A DNA stretch of 64,000 nucleotides, from the NCBI RefSeq assembly GCF_902806985.1, contig NZ_CADCXY010000002.1, positions 186,001-250,000 on the forward strand. Reading direction: 5' to 3'. The number at the start of each line of letters is the position of its first letter. The first letter of the stretch is position 1. This document shows, piece after piece, positions 25,832 through 34,797 of the stretch. The notes under the pieces were generated by a model that did no database searches, was not told the origin of the DNA, and was given only the letters and a program-made list of their open reading frames with translations. The translations under genes were made by a program, and so were the position numbers. Source of the DNA: Pseudidiomarina piscicola. Lineage in GTDB: Bacteria > Pseudomonadota > Gammaproteobacteria > Enterobacterales > Alteromonadaceae.

Positions 25832-28630
25832 CTACTGATTTAGTTTTGGACGACTAATACGATCAAGCAAAAAGGCGATATGGGCATAGGTAACACCACT
25901 GTACTCGCTCAATCCTATTTCACAGGTTCGACTGTTGCTTAGCCCTTGGGTGCAGCCTTTACGCTGTTGCACGGCTGCTTGCTCAGCTAACGGGGCCAAA
26001 GCGCTTTGATTTAATTCGGGTAAGGTAAACCCCTTGTCGCCAGCGAACCCACAACACTTGATGCCTTCAGGTTCCACCACGTCATTGCTGCAAAGGTGCG
26101 CTAAAGCACGTAAAGCATCACCGTTGTCCATACGCTGACTACTGCACGTGACATGCAGCAACACCGGCTCATCAACCGGCGTTAGGGCCACTTTGGGCAC
26201 CACATAATCAAGCAAAAACTCGCTTAGCTCCAAAATATTAAGTTGCCCATCGTCCGTCAGTTGCAAAGCACATGGGCTCGCATCCATTACCACCGGCCAA
26301 CGGCCTTGCTCACTGGCATACCACAGAAGTTCGCGTAACTGCGAACGGCGCTCGCTGGCCTGTTCTGGGTAACCTTTGCTGAGCCATGGCTGACCACAGC
26401 ACGAGTGACGAAGTGCCGCTGGCTGTATCACTTCAATTCCGGCTTTGTTACACAACCGCAGCAAGGTCTCGGGCAACGAGCTTGACTGCTCGTCTGAGGA
26501 CGATGCATAGCCAAACAACCGGTTGGGACAGGTCACCATGTAGACCATTTTTTGGCCGGCCGGTTGACTCACAGCACTGGTGTTTGAATGCTCTGCGGCC
26601 GCTGGCGGTAACTCAGGAATGCCGCGCGGGGCTAATTTCTGACTTAGCTTGGGTGCGATATGGCTGGCTGAGCGCGCCGCACTTAATGCAAACCTAGCAA
26701 TTTGTAGACTGCTATTCAGATGCTTGGCGGCCCAGTGCGCGACCTTCGGATGACGCGCTTGCGTTGCCCGTAATTGTTGTACCCAGGTACCGGTATTTAT
26801 CGCCACAGGGCAGGCCGTGGCGCAAAGCCCGGTGGCCGCACAGGAATCGATGCCTAGATGCTGAAAGTCGCGCTCAACCTGCTGTTTTTGTGCCGGTGGT
26901 AGGCCTTGCGCTCGCCGCATCACGGCAATACGCTGACGTGGCGATAACGTATAATTAAGCGAAGGACACTGCGGCTCACAGAATCCACACTCGATACAGC
27001 GATCAACGGTGGTATCTAGTTCCGGCAGCTGTTTTAAGTTTTCCACATGCGCCCGTGGATTGTTATTAATAATTACCCCAGGGTTTAAAATCCCCTTAGG
27101 ATCAATCAGCTGCTTTAAGGTTTGCATCACTTTAAGCCCAGCACCACCCCACTGAGCGTACACATAAGGCGCCATATTGCGACCCGTACCGTGCTCGGCT
27201 TTCAAGGTTCCGTCGAAGCGCTCGGTGACTAAAGTGACAAGGGCGGCCATAAAGTTTTCGTAGTTTTGAGTCTGCGCCGCAGTAGCAAAGCCTTGGGTAA
27301 ACACAAAATGCACGTTGCCGTCTAACGCATGGCCAAAAATGATAGCTTCATGATAGCCATAATCGACGAATAGCTGTTGCAATGCCTGCACCGCATCGGG
27401 TAACTGGGCCAAAGGGAAAGCAACGTCTTCGATAATAACGGTCGTGCCACTTTGTCGCACTGCACCCACCGCCGGAAATAACCCCTTACGAATATTCCAA
27501 AGCCCACTTGCAGTGGCTCTATCGGTGCTAAAGCTACAGAGCGCTTGGCTGTCTTGTTGCTGTGCAAAGCAGGCTTCAATGGCCGCAATGCCTTGTTCAA
27601 GTTCAGCCTGCGAGTCGCCCACAACCTCGATCAGCAACGCCACGTTTGTTTCATCGGGACGCAGCTCGGTATAAGGCGCAAGTAGATCACTCACCGAGGC
27701 AAGTGCGCGACCGTCCATAAACTCCACCGCATTTACCCCGATGGCTTTTAGGTCGCTAATCACCGCACAGGCGGCATGACTTGAGGGGAATAAATAGAGC
27801 CCTGTGGCACTGGCCGCAGGCAGCGGTACGGTGCGATAGGTAATATCTGCAATAAACCCAAGCGTGCCTTCAGAGCCGATCAGCAAGTGGGTTAATATGG
27901 CGAGCGGGTCTTGGTAGTCCAGGAGCGCGTTCAAGCCGTAGCCCATGGTATTTTTTAAGCGATACTGCTGCGCTATCTTGGCGCTGAGTTCGGTGTCGCT
28001 TTGCACCTGACGCGCAAGTGTTGCCAAACCGTCAAGCAAACTGCCATGGCTACGACGAAACGCACTTACTGACGCAGCATCACTGGTATCCACCAATGTA
28101 CCGTCGGCTAGAATAAAGGTCATTTCTTGCAAGGTATGGTAGCTATTATGGCGCACGCCACAACACATTCCTGAGGCATTATTGGCCGCAATCCCGCCAA
28201 TTTTGCAGCTATTAATCGATGCCGGATCAGGACCTATTTTTCGCCCCCAAGGCGCTAATTTTTTATTGGCTTCGGCGCCAATCACGCCGGGCTGTAACTT
28301 GACGCGCTCCCCCTCGTCGAGCACATCCATGGCTCGCCAGTCGGGGGTCAGCATCACTAATACCGAATCGGACAAGGCCTGCCCCGACAGGCTGGTGCCA
28401 GCGGCCCGAAAGGTTAACGGCACCTCATAGGTAAGTGCTAAACGTAGCAATTCCTGCATTTCTTGCGGGCTGGCGATCTGCACCACTAGCTGCGGTAGCT
28501 TATGGTAGAAGCTGGCATCGGTGCTAAACGCCAAGCGACGCGTGAGGTCGCTAAAACGCCGGGCGCTTGGCAATAGCTCGCAAACACCGCGCATGAACGC
28601 CTGATTTAGCTCAGATTGTTGGCGCACCAA
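25832..28630 (-). CDS. FAD-linked, Fe-S D-lactate dehydrogenase-like oxidoreductase
   Basis: A 932-residue fusion. The N-terminal half is an FAD_binding_4/FAD-oxidase_C flavoprotein (RAAGTSLSGQALSD, the HALDGNVHF region). Next come two 4Fe-4S motifs (CIECGFCEPQCP and CAATGLCATACP) and a C-terminal pair of CCG-type cysteine-rich domains (CCGQPW, CCGFAGDKG). This is the layout of the Dld-II type D-lactate dehydrogenases of Shewanella and relatives. Here it is divergent from a murR-like gene and part of the peptidoglycan locus. MurQ produces D-lactate from MurNAc-6-P, so oxidation of that D-lactate to pyruvate is the natural job. Other 2-hydroxy acids cannot be excluded. Confidence 0.82.
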   Translation of the reverse strand: MVRQQSELNQAFMRGVCELLPSARRFSDLTRRLAFSTDASFYHKLPQLVVQIASPQEMQELLRLALTYEVPLTFRAAGTSLSGQALSDSVLVMLTPDWRAMDVLDEGERVKLQPGVIGAEANKKLAPWGRKIGPDPASINSCKIGGIAANNASGMCCGVRHNSYHTLQEMTFILADGTLVDTSDAASVSAFRRSHGSLLDGLATLARQVQSDTELSAKIAQQYRLKNTMGYGLNALLDYQDPLAILTHLLIGSEGTLGFIADITYRTVPLPAASATGLYLFPSSHAACAVISDLKAIGVNAVEFMDGRALASVSDLLAPYTELRPDETNVALLIEVVGDSQAELEQGIAAIEACFAQQQDSQALCSFSTDRATASGLWNIRKGLFPAVGAVRQSGTTVIIEDVAFPLAQLPDAVQALQQLFVDYGYHEAIIFGHALDGNVHFVFTQGFATAAQTQNYENFMAALVTLVTERFDGTLKAEHGTGRNMAPYVYAQWGGAGLKVMQTLKQLIDPKGILNPGVIINNNPRAHVENLKQLPELDTTVDRCIECGFCEPQCPSLNYTLSPRQRIAVMRRAQGLPPAQKQQVERDFQHLGIDSCAATGLCATACPVAINTGTWVQQLRATQARHPKVAHWAAKHLNSSLQIARFALSAARSASHIAPKLSQKLAPRGIPELPPAAAEHSNTSAVSQPAGQKMVYMVTCPNRLFGYASSSDEQSSSLPETLLRLCNKAGIEVIQPAALRHSCCGQPWLSKGYPEQASERRSQLRELLWYASEQGRWPVVMDASPCALQLTDDGQLNILELSEFLLDYVVPKVALTPVDEPVLLHVTCSSQRMDNGDALRALAHLCSNDVVEPEGIKCCGFAGDKGFTLPELNQSALAPLAEQAAVQQRKGCTQGLSNSRTCEIGLSEYSGVTYAHIAFLLDRISRPKLNQ

Positions 28631-28637
28631 AAACTCC

Positions 28638-28667
28638 TTGTGATATTCGCTTTAACTCGTTTATATT
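28638..28667 (+). promoter_or_regulatory. Promoter of the second murR-like gene
   Basis: TTGTGA (28638-28643) and TATATT (28662-28667) are separated by 18 bp. The operator palindrome begins at the last base of the -10, so the product could repress its own gene. Confidence 0.45.
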
Positions 28668-28683
28668 TGAATAATTAATTCCA
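28667..28683. promoter_or_regulatory. MurR/RpiR-type operator palindrome, site 5
   Basis: TTGAATAATTAATTCCA has only two departures from TGGAATAA-N-TTATTCCA, making it one of the best copies. It sits between the divergent dehydrogenase/M14 operon and the second murR-like gene, 14 bp before the latter's ATG. Confidence 0.6.
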
Positions 28684-28697
28684 CAGAGTAGGACACC

Positions 28698-29546
28698 ATG
28701 TCTGCATTTGCGAAAATAAAAGCAATACAGCATACGTTATCAGCAAGTGAGGCCAAACTAGCCTCGTTTACCCTGGCATCGCCAAGCGCGTTGCGCGATA
28801 TGTCGTCGTCACAACTGGCACAAACGGTTCATGTCAGCCAGTCGAGCGTGATTAAATTTGCCCAGAAACTTGGCTACAAAGGCTACCCTGCATTTAAGTT
28901 GTCGGTGATTGATGCGCTAAACAAGAAAACCCATCAAAGTGATCGATTACACGGTGAAATCACCCTCGAAGACGATTTCAACGATATGGCCGACAAGCTG
29001 TTAACCGGCAAAATCAATGTGCTCAGTGAAACCCGTAACCTCAACGAAAAAGCAGCCTTTACCCAAGCTATTCAGCGCTTAATTAGCGCCAACCGCATTT
29101 TGATAAGTGGCGTGGGTGGCTCTGCATTGGTCTGTAAAGACCTCTGTTACAAGCTACAAAAGCTCGGTATGCAAGCTCAAGCCGACGCCGATAGCCATAT
29201 TCAGCTTGCGATCGCCGCAACCCTCAAGGCCAATGATGTCGTCATTGCCATTAGCGAGTCTGGCACCACACGCGAAGTAACTCGGGTGATCAAAGAAGCC
29301 CAACACCATCAGTGCCAGGTTATTTCCATTACCCGTTATGGCAAAACGCCGATTAACCAACTTGCCGATGTGAAGCTCTACTCGGTGGCCGAAAGTGAAT
29401 CGACGCGCCTGTCATCGATTCATGCGAGAACCGCACAAAATTTGATTATCGACTTGCTCTTTATCGCCTTAATTCAAGCCTCAGAGCCTGGTCGCTCAAC
29501 GCTTGCCCAAACAAATAAAGCCTTTCATCGGCTGCGCAACTCTTAA
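28698..29546 (+). CDS. murR: MurR/RpiR-family transcriptional regulator (copy 2)
   Basis: A 282-residue regulator with an RpiR-type HTH (about 1-77; recognition region VSQSSVIKFAQKLGYKGYPA) and a SIS domain (about 120-260). The recognition helix is nearly identical to that of copy 1 (1079-1924), while the sensor domains diverge more, so the two may respond to different phosphosugars on a shared operator. It faces the dehydrogenase/M14 operon and converges on namZ-murQ-symporter. I use the symbol because of this neighbourhood; the effector (probably MurNAc-6-P or GlcNAc-6-P) is inferred. Confidence 0.85.
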   Translation: MSAFAKIKAIQHTLSASEAKLASFTLASPSALRDMSSSQLAQTVHVSQSSVIKFAQKLGYKGYPAFKLSVIDALNKKTHQSDRLHGEITLEDDFNDMADKLLTGKINVLSETRNLNEKAAFTQAIQRLISANRILISGVGGSALVCKDLCYKLQKLGMQAQADADSHIQLAIAATLKANDVVIAISESGTTREVTRVIKEAQHHQCQVISITRYGKTPINQLADVKLYSVAESESTRLSSIHARTAQNLIIDLLFIALIQASEPGRSTLAQTNKAFHRLRNS

Positions 29547-29558
29547 TACAAGGCCCCG

Positions 29559-30719
29559 CTAAGGATAAAGTAAGTAAGGCTTACGCCGCTGTTTAAAGGC
29601 CTGCAGATCCGCTTGCCAGCTGGCGCGGATCTGCTGCGCAGACTGACCCGCCGCAATAGCCTTACGAAGTTGGTCGGTGCCACTTAACTTATCCATAAAA
29701 TCAGGTGCGGTGAAAAAAGTTTCGCCAGCTGCTGCAAACGCTTGGTAGGCCTCAATCAATAGGGTTAAGTCGAGCCCTTTCACTTCGCTCTGACGCAGGT
29801 CATAACCGTAAGCAGTTTGGCCCTCCAACTTGGGGTTTGGCGCACTGTTTGGCAGGCTCTGCGGAGTAAAGCTAAAGGTGCCTAGGGGGACCTGATCATG
29901 GCCCATCACCTGAAAAGGAAACGCCGTGCCACGGCCAATACTTACTGCTGTCGCTTCGAACAAACATAGCGATGGGTATAGCTGTATGGCCTGCGCGTTA
30001 GGCAGATTCGGGCTTGGCGCAACCGGCAACTCATAGTCTTGCTGGCGTTGGTAGTTTGCTACCGGCACCACCTCAAGTTGCAAGTCGTCTGCTTGGGCAA
30101 TCCACCCTTCGCCTTTGATCATCAATGCTAGCTCACCCACGGTCATACCGTGCAACAGCGGAATTTCATGCATGCCGACGAACGACTGATAGGCGCTGTC
30201 TAAAACCGGGCCATCAACATAAGCGCCGTTCGGATTTGGCCGATCGAGCACTAACATTGGAATGCCCTGCTCAGCCGCGGCCTCCATCACATAATGCATG
30301 GTGCTGATGTAGGTATAAAACCGTGCCCCTACGTCTTGAATATCGAACACTAACAGCTCGACGTCAGCAAGCATTTCAGGCGATGGCTTCTTACTCGCCC
30401 CATAAATCGACAAAATGGGCAGGCCGGTTTTATCATCCACAGCGTCACTAATGGTTTCTCCAGCGCCCGCATCGCCGCGAAAACCATGCTCTGGCGCCAG
30501 TACTTTTACTACCTCAATATTTTGCGCTAATAGCTTGTCAACCAGGTGCTCGCTTCCCACTCTCGAAGTTTGATTAACCACCAGCGCAACGCGCTTGTCA
30601 GCCATTAAATGTAAGTACTTACTCGGCTGCTCAGCGCCAACCTCTAGCGGTTTGTTGGTTGCGCATGCGGCCACTCCAACCAGCAAGCACACGACCAATA
30701 AGGCGCGCAAACTACTCAT
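29559..30719 (-). CDS. namZ: Exo-beta-N-acetylmuramidase NamZ (GH171, DUF1343), lipoprotein
   Basis: A 386-residue lipoprotein (VAAC lipobox near residue 19) of the DUF1343 family. Characteristic motifs: [37 protein letters not shown] and [10 protein letters not shown]. subtilis NamZ (YbbC), the founder of GH171, releases MurNAc from the non-reducing end of murein glycans. The start overlaps the murQ stop by 4 bp and the symporter gene lies upstream of murQ, so release, uptake and lactyl-ether cleavage of MurNAc are encoded in one operon. This is the order of function expected from the Bacillus murQ-murR-murP-amiE-nagZ-namZ cluster. Confidence 0.9.
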   Translation of the reverse strand: MSSLRALLVVCLLVGVAACATNKPLEVGAEQPSKYLHLMADKRVALVVNQTSRVGSEHLVDKLLAQNIEVVKVLAPEHGFRGDAGAGETISDAVDDKTGLPILSIYGASKKPSPEMLADVELLVFDIQDVGARFYTYISTMHYVMEAAAEQGIPMLVLDRPNPNGAYVDGPVLDSAYQSFVGMHEIPLLHGMTVGELALMIKGEGWIAQADDLQLEVVPVANYQRQQDYELPVAPSPNLPNAQAIQLYPSLCLFEATAVSIGRGTAFPFQVMGHDQVPLGTFSFTPQSLPNSAPNPKLEGQTAYGYDLRQSEVKGLDLTLLIEAYQAFAAAGETFFTAPDFMDKLSGTDQLRKAIAAGQSAQQIRASWQADLQAFKQRRKPYLLYP

Positions 30720-31648
30720 GATTTTTGCTCCACCGCGCGCCTTAAGAAGCCATTCTCTTGGTCTAAAAGCGCTTCAGCTTCGCCTCGTTTCGTGCCGGTC
30801 AGAATCATCAGAATCGCCAGCTTAGCGCGGTTTTTCGCTTCTTTGAGCGCTTGCTCTGCCGTGGCGCGTTCACAGTCGGTTGCTTGCATGACAATACGAA
30901 TCGCCCGAGCCCTTAATTTTTCATTGCTGGCATTTACATCAACCATCAGGTTTTCGTAGGTTTTGCCTAAGCGGATCATGCTGGCTGTGCTGAGCATGTT
31001 GAGCACTAATTTCTGTGCGGTGCCTGATTTCATTCGCGTCGAACCGGTGAGCGCTTCCGCACCGACCACCGGGCAGATACCGATTTTCGCTGTGGTCATC
31101 AGTGGCGAATCAGGGTTACAGGTCACAGACACGCTGACACAATTGATGGTGTTGGCGTACTCTAATGCAGCAACCACATAAGGTGTGCGACCACTCGCTG
31201 ACAGGCCAACTAACACATCTTGTTCACTTAGCTCTAGTGCTTTGACATCGGCCACGCCTGCGGCGCGATCATCTTCGGCTCCCTCAACGGCATACTGAAT
31301 AGCATGTTCACCGCCGGCAATAATGCCCTGCACTAAGTCATCGGGCACACTAAACGTGGGTCGACACTCAACCGCATCTAAAATACCGAGGCGCCCGCTG
31401 GTACCGGCGCCAATATAGAATAAGCGCCCACCGCGCTGCAGGCGTTCGACAATGGCGTCCACCGCCAACGCAATACTGGGTATTTGAGTTGCAACAGCAG
31501 GCGCGACCTGTGCGTCTTCGTGATTAAGCTTGCGCAAAATACCTTCACTGGAAAGCGTATCAATTTCCATGGTTTCCGGATTGCGCCCTTCGGAAACAAT
31601 CTTATTAAGCTGCGCGAGGAGATCAGCTGTGCGTTTTGTGTCTTCCAT
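30716..31648 (-). CDS. murQ: N-acetylmuramic acid-6-phosphate etherase
   Basis: A 310-residue SIS-domain enzyme that cleaves the lactyl ether of MurNAc-6-P to GlcNAc-6-P and D-lactate. It has the phosphate-binding GAGTSGRLG (80-88), catalytic glutamates in AVECRPTF (E94) and EGAEDD (about 122-125), and the [15 protein letters not shown] signature. I choose ATG 31648 over GTG 31654, because AAGAG lies 5 bp before it. It lies 9 bp after the symporter gene and overlaps namZ by 4 bp. The substrate must be phosphorylated in the cytoplasm, as no PTS is seen here; the BadF/BadG kinase at 34798 is the candidate. Confidence 0.95.
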   Translation of the reverse strand: MEDTKRTADLLAQLNKIVSEGRNPETMEIDTLSSEGILRKLNHEDAQVAPAVATQIPSIALAVDAIVERLQRGGRLFYIGAGTSGRLGILDAVECRPTFSVPDDLVQGIIAGGEHAIQYAVEGAEDDRAAGVADVKALELSEQDVLVGLSASGRTPYVVAALEYANTINCVSVSVTCNPDSPLMTTAKIGICPVVGAEALTGSTRMKSGTAQKLVLNMLSTASMIRLGKTYENLMVDVNASNEKLRARAIRIVMQATDCERATAEQALKEAKNRAKLAILMILTGTKRGEAEALLDQENGFLRRAVEQKS

Positions 31649-31657
31649 AATCACTCT

Positions 31658-33250
31658 TTAGTCGCTCTTTAATCTCTCAGGTGACGCGTCGTTGGCAGTT
31701 TTCGACGACGCGCCCGTTAAACAAATTAAGGTCGAAATTGCGGTACCAATCATCAGTTGCCAGGTAAACCCAATATCGGTGACCCAAGCCTTCGGCCACA
31801 GTACATCCATCACATAAGGCTGCATCAACAGCGGCACAATGAAACCAACCACCAATGCCGCGGCCACTGAAGTAGGGCTCCCTCGACGGCTAAACAAAGT
31901 AACAAAATACACCCCAAGTAAGCCGCTGTACGAAAAGACCATCACACTTAAAGCAAATTGCAGTAGCGGCGTATCGGTGTACTGCTGCCAGTAATAGCAT
32001 AGGCATGCCATCAGCGCTAAAGCCGCTGCCACCAAGGTCATACCCAATTGCCCCGCGCGCACAAAGTGAGCTTCACTGGCGTCACTTTTACGGCGTAATT
32101 TCCAAGGGCGATAGAGGTCTTGAATCAATACACTGGACATCGAATTGAGTCCGGAGTTCAGCGTCGATAACGCCGCAGCTATAATGCCTATGGTGACCAA
32201 ACCGCGCACCCCAGCAGGGATTTCCGTAAGCACGTAGTACATAAAGATAGTCACGGCTTCACCGGCAAAGGTAGGAACCGGCCCGTCGCCCTGCCCCGTG
32301 GCCATAATGTCTGGGCGCTGGTAATAAATATAGAGTAGCAGACCAATCACAATAAACAGCAGCATCACCGGGATCACCATGACCACCGACATCAGCATGG
32401 CTTTACTGCCATCTTTTGCCGATTTACAGGTTAACACCCTCTGTGTCATGTCTTGATCAAGGCCAAAGGCGGCGATGTTCAGTAATACAAAGCCGGTCAG
32501 AACCGACCAAATATTGAACACCCCAGCGCTACTAAAATCGACCTCGGTATCGATAAGTTTTAATTTTGACGCCTCACCCGGTGCTGGATTTTGCAGTGCC
32601 TGTACCAGCTCGCTAAAGCCAATGGGAATGGCGTTGTATAACACAATAATGACCGCAATCGCGGCACTTACATAGACCACCGCTTGCAGTACGTCGGAGT
32701 ATATAACGGTACGAATGCCGCCATAAACCGTATAGAGCAAGCCCGCTAAGGTGATAATAAGAGTGGCAGTGATCACACTGCTGGCATCGAAATTACCAAA
32801 TAAGATCATCGCAACGGCAATGGCGGCCATGTAAAGCCGTGCGCCACTGGCAAAGATACGACCAAACAGATACATCACCCCCGCTTGGCGCTTAGCGGCG
32901 CTGCCAAAGCGCCGTTCAAGCAGCTCATAAACGGTATACACACGAAACTGATAAAACTTGGGGATCAGAAACATCGCCACAAAACCGACCGCAATAAAGG
33001 CACCGATATTTGTCGCAAGATAGGTTAAGTCGCCCCGATAACCTTGATCAGGCCCACCTAAAAATGTTGCCGCCGACTGTGAGGTGGCCAACACCGAAAT
33101 CGCCACCACCCACATGGGCATTTTGTTACCGCCGAGAAAGTAATCCTGAGTCGACTTATTGCGTCGGTTAAATAGCCAACCGCTGCCCAGCAACACCAGC
33201 CCATAAGCGATGAACACCAAGACATCGGCGAACGAATAGTAATCAAGCAT
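31658..33250 (-). CDS. Sodium:solute symporter, probable MurNAc/sugar importer
   Basis: A 530-residue SSS-family protein with about 13-14 transmembrane helices. The N-terminal GSGWLFNRRNKSTQDYFLGG region and the helix with SQSAATFLGGPDQ are typical of sodium-coupled sugar symporters. It is first in an operon with murQ and namZ, so the most economical guess is uptake of free MurNAc (released by NamZ) in unphosphorylated form. GlcNAc or an anhydro sugar would also fit. The substrate is inferred from neighbours only. Confidence 0.82.
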   Translation of the reverse strand: MLDYYSFADVLVFIAYGLVLLGSGWLFNRRNKSTQDYFLGGNKMPMWVVAISVLATSQSAATFLGGPDQGYRGDLTYLATNIGAFIAVGFVAMFLIPKFYQFRVYTVYELLERRFGSAAKRQAGVMYLFGRIFASGARLYMAAIAVAMILFGNFDASSVITATLIITLAGLLYTVYGGIRTVIYSDVLQAVVYVSAAIAVIIVLYNAIPIGFSELVQALQNPAPGEASKLKLIDTEVDFSSAGVFNIWSVLTGFVLLNIAAFGLDQDMTQRVLTCKSAKDGSKAMLMSVVMVIPVMLLFIVIGLLLYIYYQRPDIMATGQGDGPVPTFAGEAVTIFMYYVLTEIPAGVRGLVTIGIIAAALSTLNSGLNSMSSVLIQDLYRPWKLRRKSDASEAHFVRAGQLGMTLVAAALALMACLCYYWQQYTDTPLLQFALSVMVFSYSGLLGVYFVTLFSRRGSPTSVAAALVVGFIVPLLMQPYVMDVLWPKAWVTDIGFTWQLMIGTAISTLICLTGASSKTANDASPERLKSD

Positions 33251-33279
33251 AATGACTTCGGGTTAAATGGTTTACCTTA

Positions 33280-33296
33280 AAGAATAGATTATTCCA
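33280..33296. promoter_or_regulatory. MurR/RpiR-type operator palindrome, site 6
   Basis: AAGAATAGATTATTCCA has a perfect TTATTCCA half-site and a GAATA match in the other arm. It is 30 bp upstream of the symporter-murQ-namZ operon. As at site 3, TTGGAA on the minus strand could double as a -35 element, with a weak TAAACC 17 bp downstream. Confidence 0.5.
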
Positions 33297-33324
33297 ACTT
33301 TAATGTATATACGGAATATAAAAT

Positions 33325-33355
33325 ACAACCAGAGGGGGCTGCCCCCTCTGGTTGT
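33325..33355 (-). terminator. Intrinsic terminator of the SxxK hydrolase gene
   Basis: A perfect 15-bp inverted repeat (ACAACCAGAGGGGGC and its complement) with a single unpaired central base, GC-rich at the apex. It begins 6 bp after the stop of the gene at 33362 on the minus strand and is followed on that strand by a T-rich ATTTTATATT stretch. It separates this gene from the downstream symporter operon. Confidence 0.85.
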
Positions 33356-33361
33356 AGGTGG

Positions 33362-34687
33362 CTATTTTGCTGGGTTTGTCAGTAATTCTTGTACGCTTTG
33401 GTTAAGCAGCTGCTCAAGTTTGGCGCCAGCATGTCCTACGTTTTCGTAGTTATTGCCGTCGACGGAGGCTTGTGCGGCGACGGTAAACTCGCGGGTGCCA
33501 TCGGCAAGGGGTAAGCAAATATGCGCCAGCGCTACGACTTCACTGGTGCCGCGGGTTTCGCTTGGGCCGGCGCCGAGTTTGTGGAAAATACGCCAGTTGC
33601 CATTGGTGGCTTGGTCTAATACTTGTTGTGGGCTTAGGCCCTCGAGTTCCGGTTGCAGCGCTTGCAACGCGGCGGCAACAGCGCGGTGGGGCATTAAACT
33701 CGCGCCAGCCATCATGCCACCCGCATCGGCACTATTAGCGCTATGGCCTGGCCCATACAACAACATCATCACAGCGTCGTCAGAGAGGCCTGGCAATTGT
33801 GTTGCCGGCTCTCGCTTATGCGTCACGAGGCGTTTTAAAAACTCTGCTGAGGCGAGCGTTGTCATCGGCTTGTTGCCGGTCAAACCACACTGCTCGCAAC
33901 GATAGCTTAAACTGCCCGGGTCTTGCTTACGTGCTGGAAATTGGCCGACCACATGGCGCGAGGGTGTGCGCCAAAAATCGTCAACGGGTGCGTAGGCAGC
34001 TGGCCCATATGCGCCGCGAAACTTAACCTGTGGCTGGCTGATATTCATCCAGCCATCATGGAATAGTGCCGTTAAGTAGTCGCGCCCTGCCAGGTTCGCT
34101 AAATAATAGGCATAGGCGTTGGAGTTACCGTCGGCCTCGCCAGATACTTCATAGCTATGAATACTGGTAATTAAGTCGGCGAGTTTTAAGTCACCCACTA
34201 AGGTATCCGGTTGGGCAAAGTTCTCACTGAGTAACGACAGAGCACCGCTGTATGCCATGATTTTAGACGAGCTCCATGGCTCATAAAGGTCGGCGTGGGT
34301 TTGCTCATTTGCCAGGTAACGGAAAGCCAGCGCATCACCTTTGCGTGCATAATCGATGACCATAACTTTACCGGCTGACGCCGCGGCCGCAAAGTAGTCC
34401 CAGTTATGCGCGCTGTGCTCTACCCAGCCCTTACTGGTTCCCGTTTCAGCGACCGTCAGGTACTGCTGATTATCGGCGGCAACCGCTGGCTCGCAAGCTG
34501 GCCAACGGGCTTCAGCATTCGCAGGCAGTAACGGAGGCGCTCCCATAATCTGTTGATAATACGCTTCCCCTTGGGGTGCGCTCTGTTCAGTGTTGTTCGA
34601 TTCTGCAAGAGCTAACGGCGTGGCCAAGATAGCAAAACTTACCAGCCCTACCAGCGAACTTAAGCGTTTGTCTGCGGTTGTTTTCAT
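33362..34687 (-). CDS. Exported SxxK serine hydrolase (beta-lactamase-like)
   Basis: A 441-residue protein with a signal peptide (cleavage near ALAES, residue 30). The catalytic SxxK is S139-S-S-K142 in WSSSKIMAYSG. A later CEQCGLTG cysteine pair and a GPSETRG element are visible. The sequence is only distantly like class A/C beta-lactamases and I do not recognise the subfamily, so it could be a carboxypeptidase, an amidase or an esterase. It is monocistronic, ends in a strong terminator, and faces the GlcNAc kinase operon across an intergenic region with operator half-sites. A role in trimming murein peptides is inferred from location only. Confidence 0.7.
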   Translation of the reverse strand: MKTTADKRLSSLVGLVSFAILATPLALAESNNTEQSAPQGEAYYQQIMGAPPLLPANAEARWPACEPAVAADNQQYLTVAETGTSKGWVEHSAHNWDYFAAAASAGKVMVIDYARKGDALAFRYLANEQTHADLYEPWSSSKIMAYSGALSLLSENFAQPDTLVGDLKLADLITSIHSYEVSGEADGNSNAYAYYLANLAGRDYLTALFHDGWMNISQPQVKFRGAYGPAAYAPVDDFWRTPSRHVVGQFPARKQDPGSLSYRCEQCGLTGNKPMTTLASAEFLKRLVTHKREPATQLPGLSDDAVMMLLYGPGHSANSADAGGMMAGASLMPHRAVAAALQALQPELEGLSPQQVLDQATNGNWRIFHKLGAGPSETRGTSEVVALAHICLPLADGTREFTVAAQASVDGNNYENVGHAGAKLEQLLNQSVQELLTNPAK

Positions 34688-34701
34688 CGTTAAATTCCTT
34701 A

Positions 34702-34731
34702 TTATTCCAAAATTAAGAATAAAGTATTACA
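34702..34731. promoter_or_regulatory. MurR/RpiR-type operator, site 7 (half-site plus degenerate palindrome)
   Basis: A perfect TTATTCCA half-site (34702-34709) is followed by AAGAATAAAGTATTACA (34715-34731), which departs from the consensus at four arm positions. They lie in the 110-bp region between the divergent SxxK hydrolase and the sugar kinase operon. Weaker than the other sites, but placed as expected. Confidence 0.4.
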
Positions 34732-34797
34732 ACTCGAAGGGCAAAGTATGGCAGTATGTTTTTCATCTACTGGCACAACAACTCTAAAAGTGAGGCC

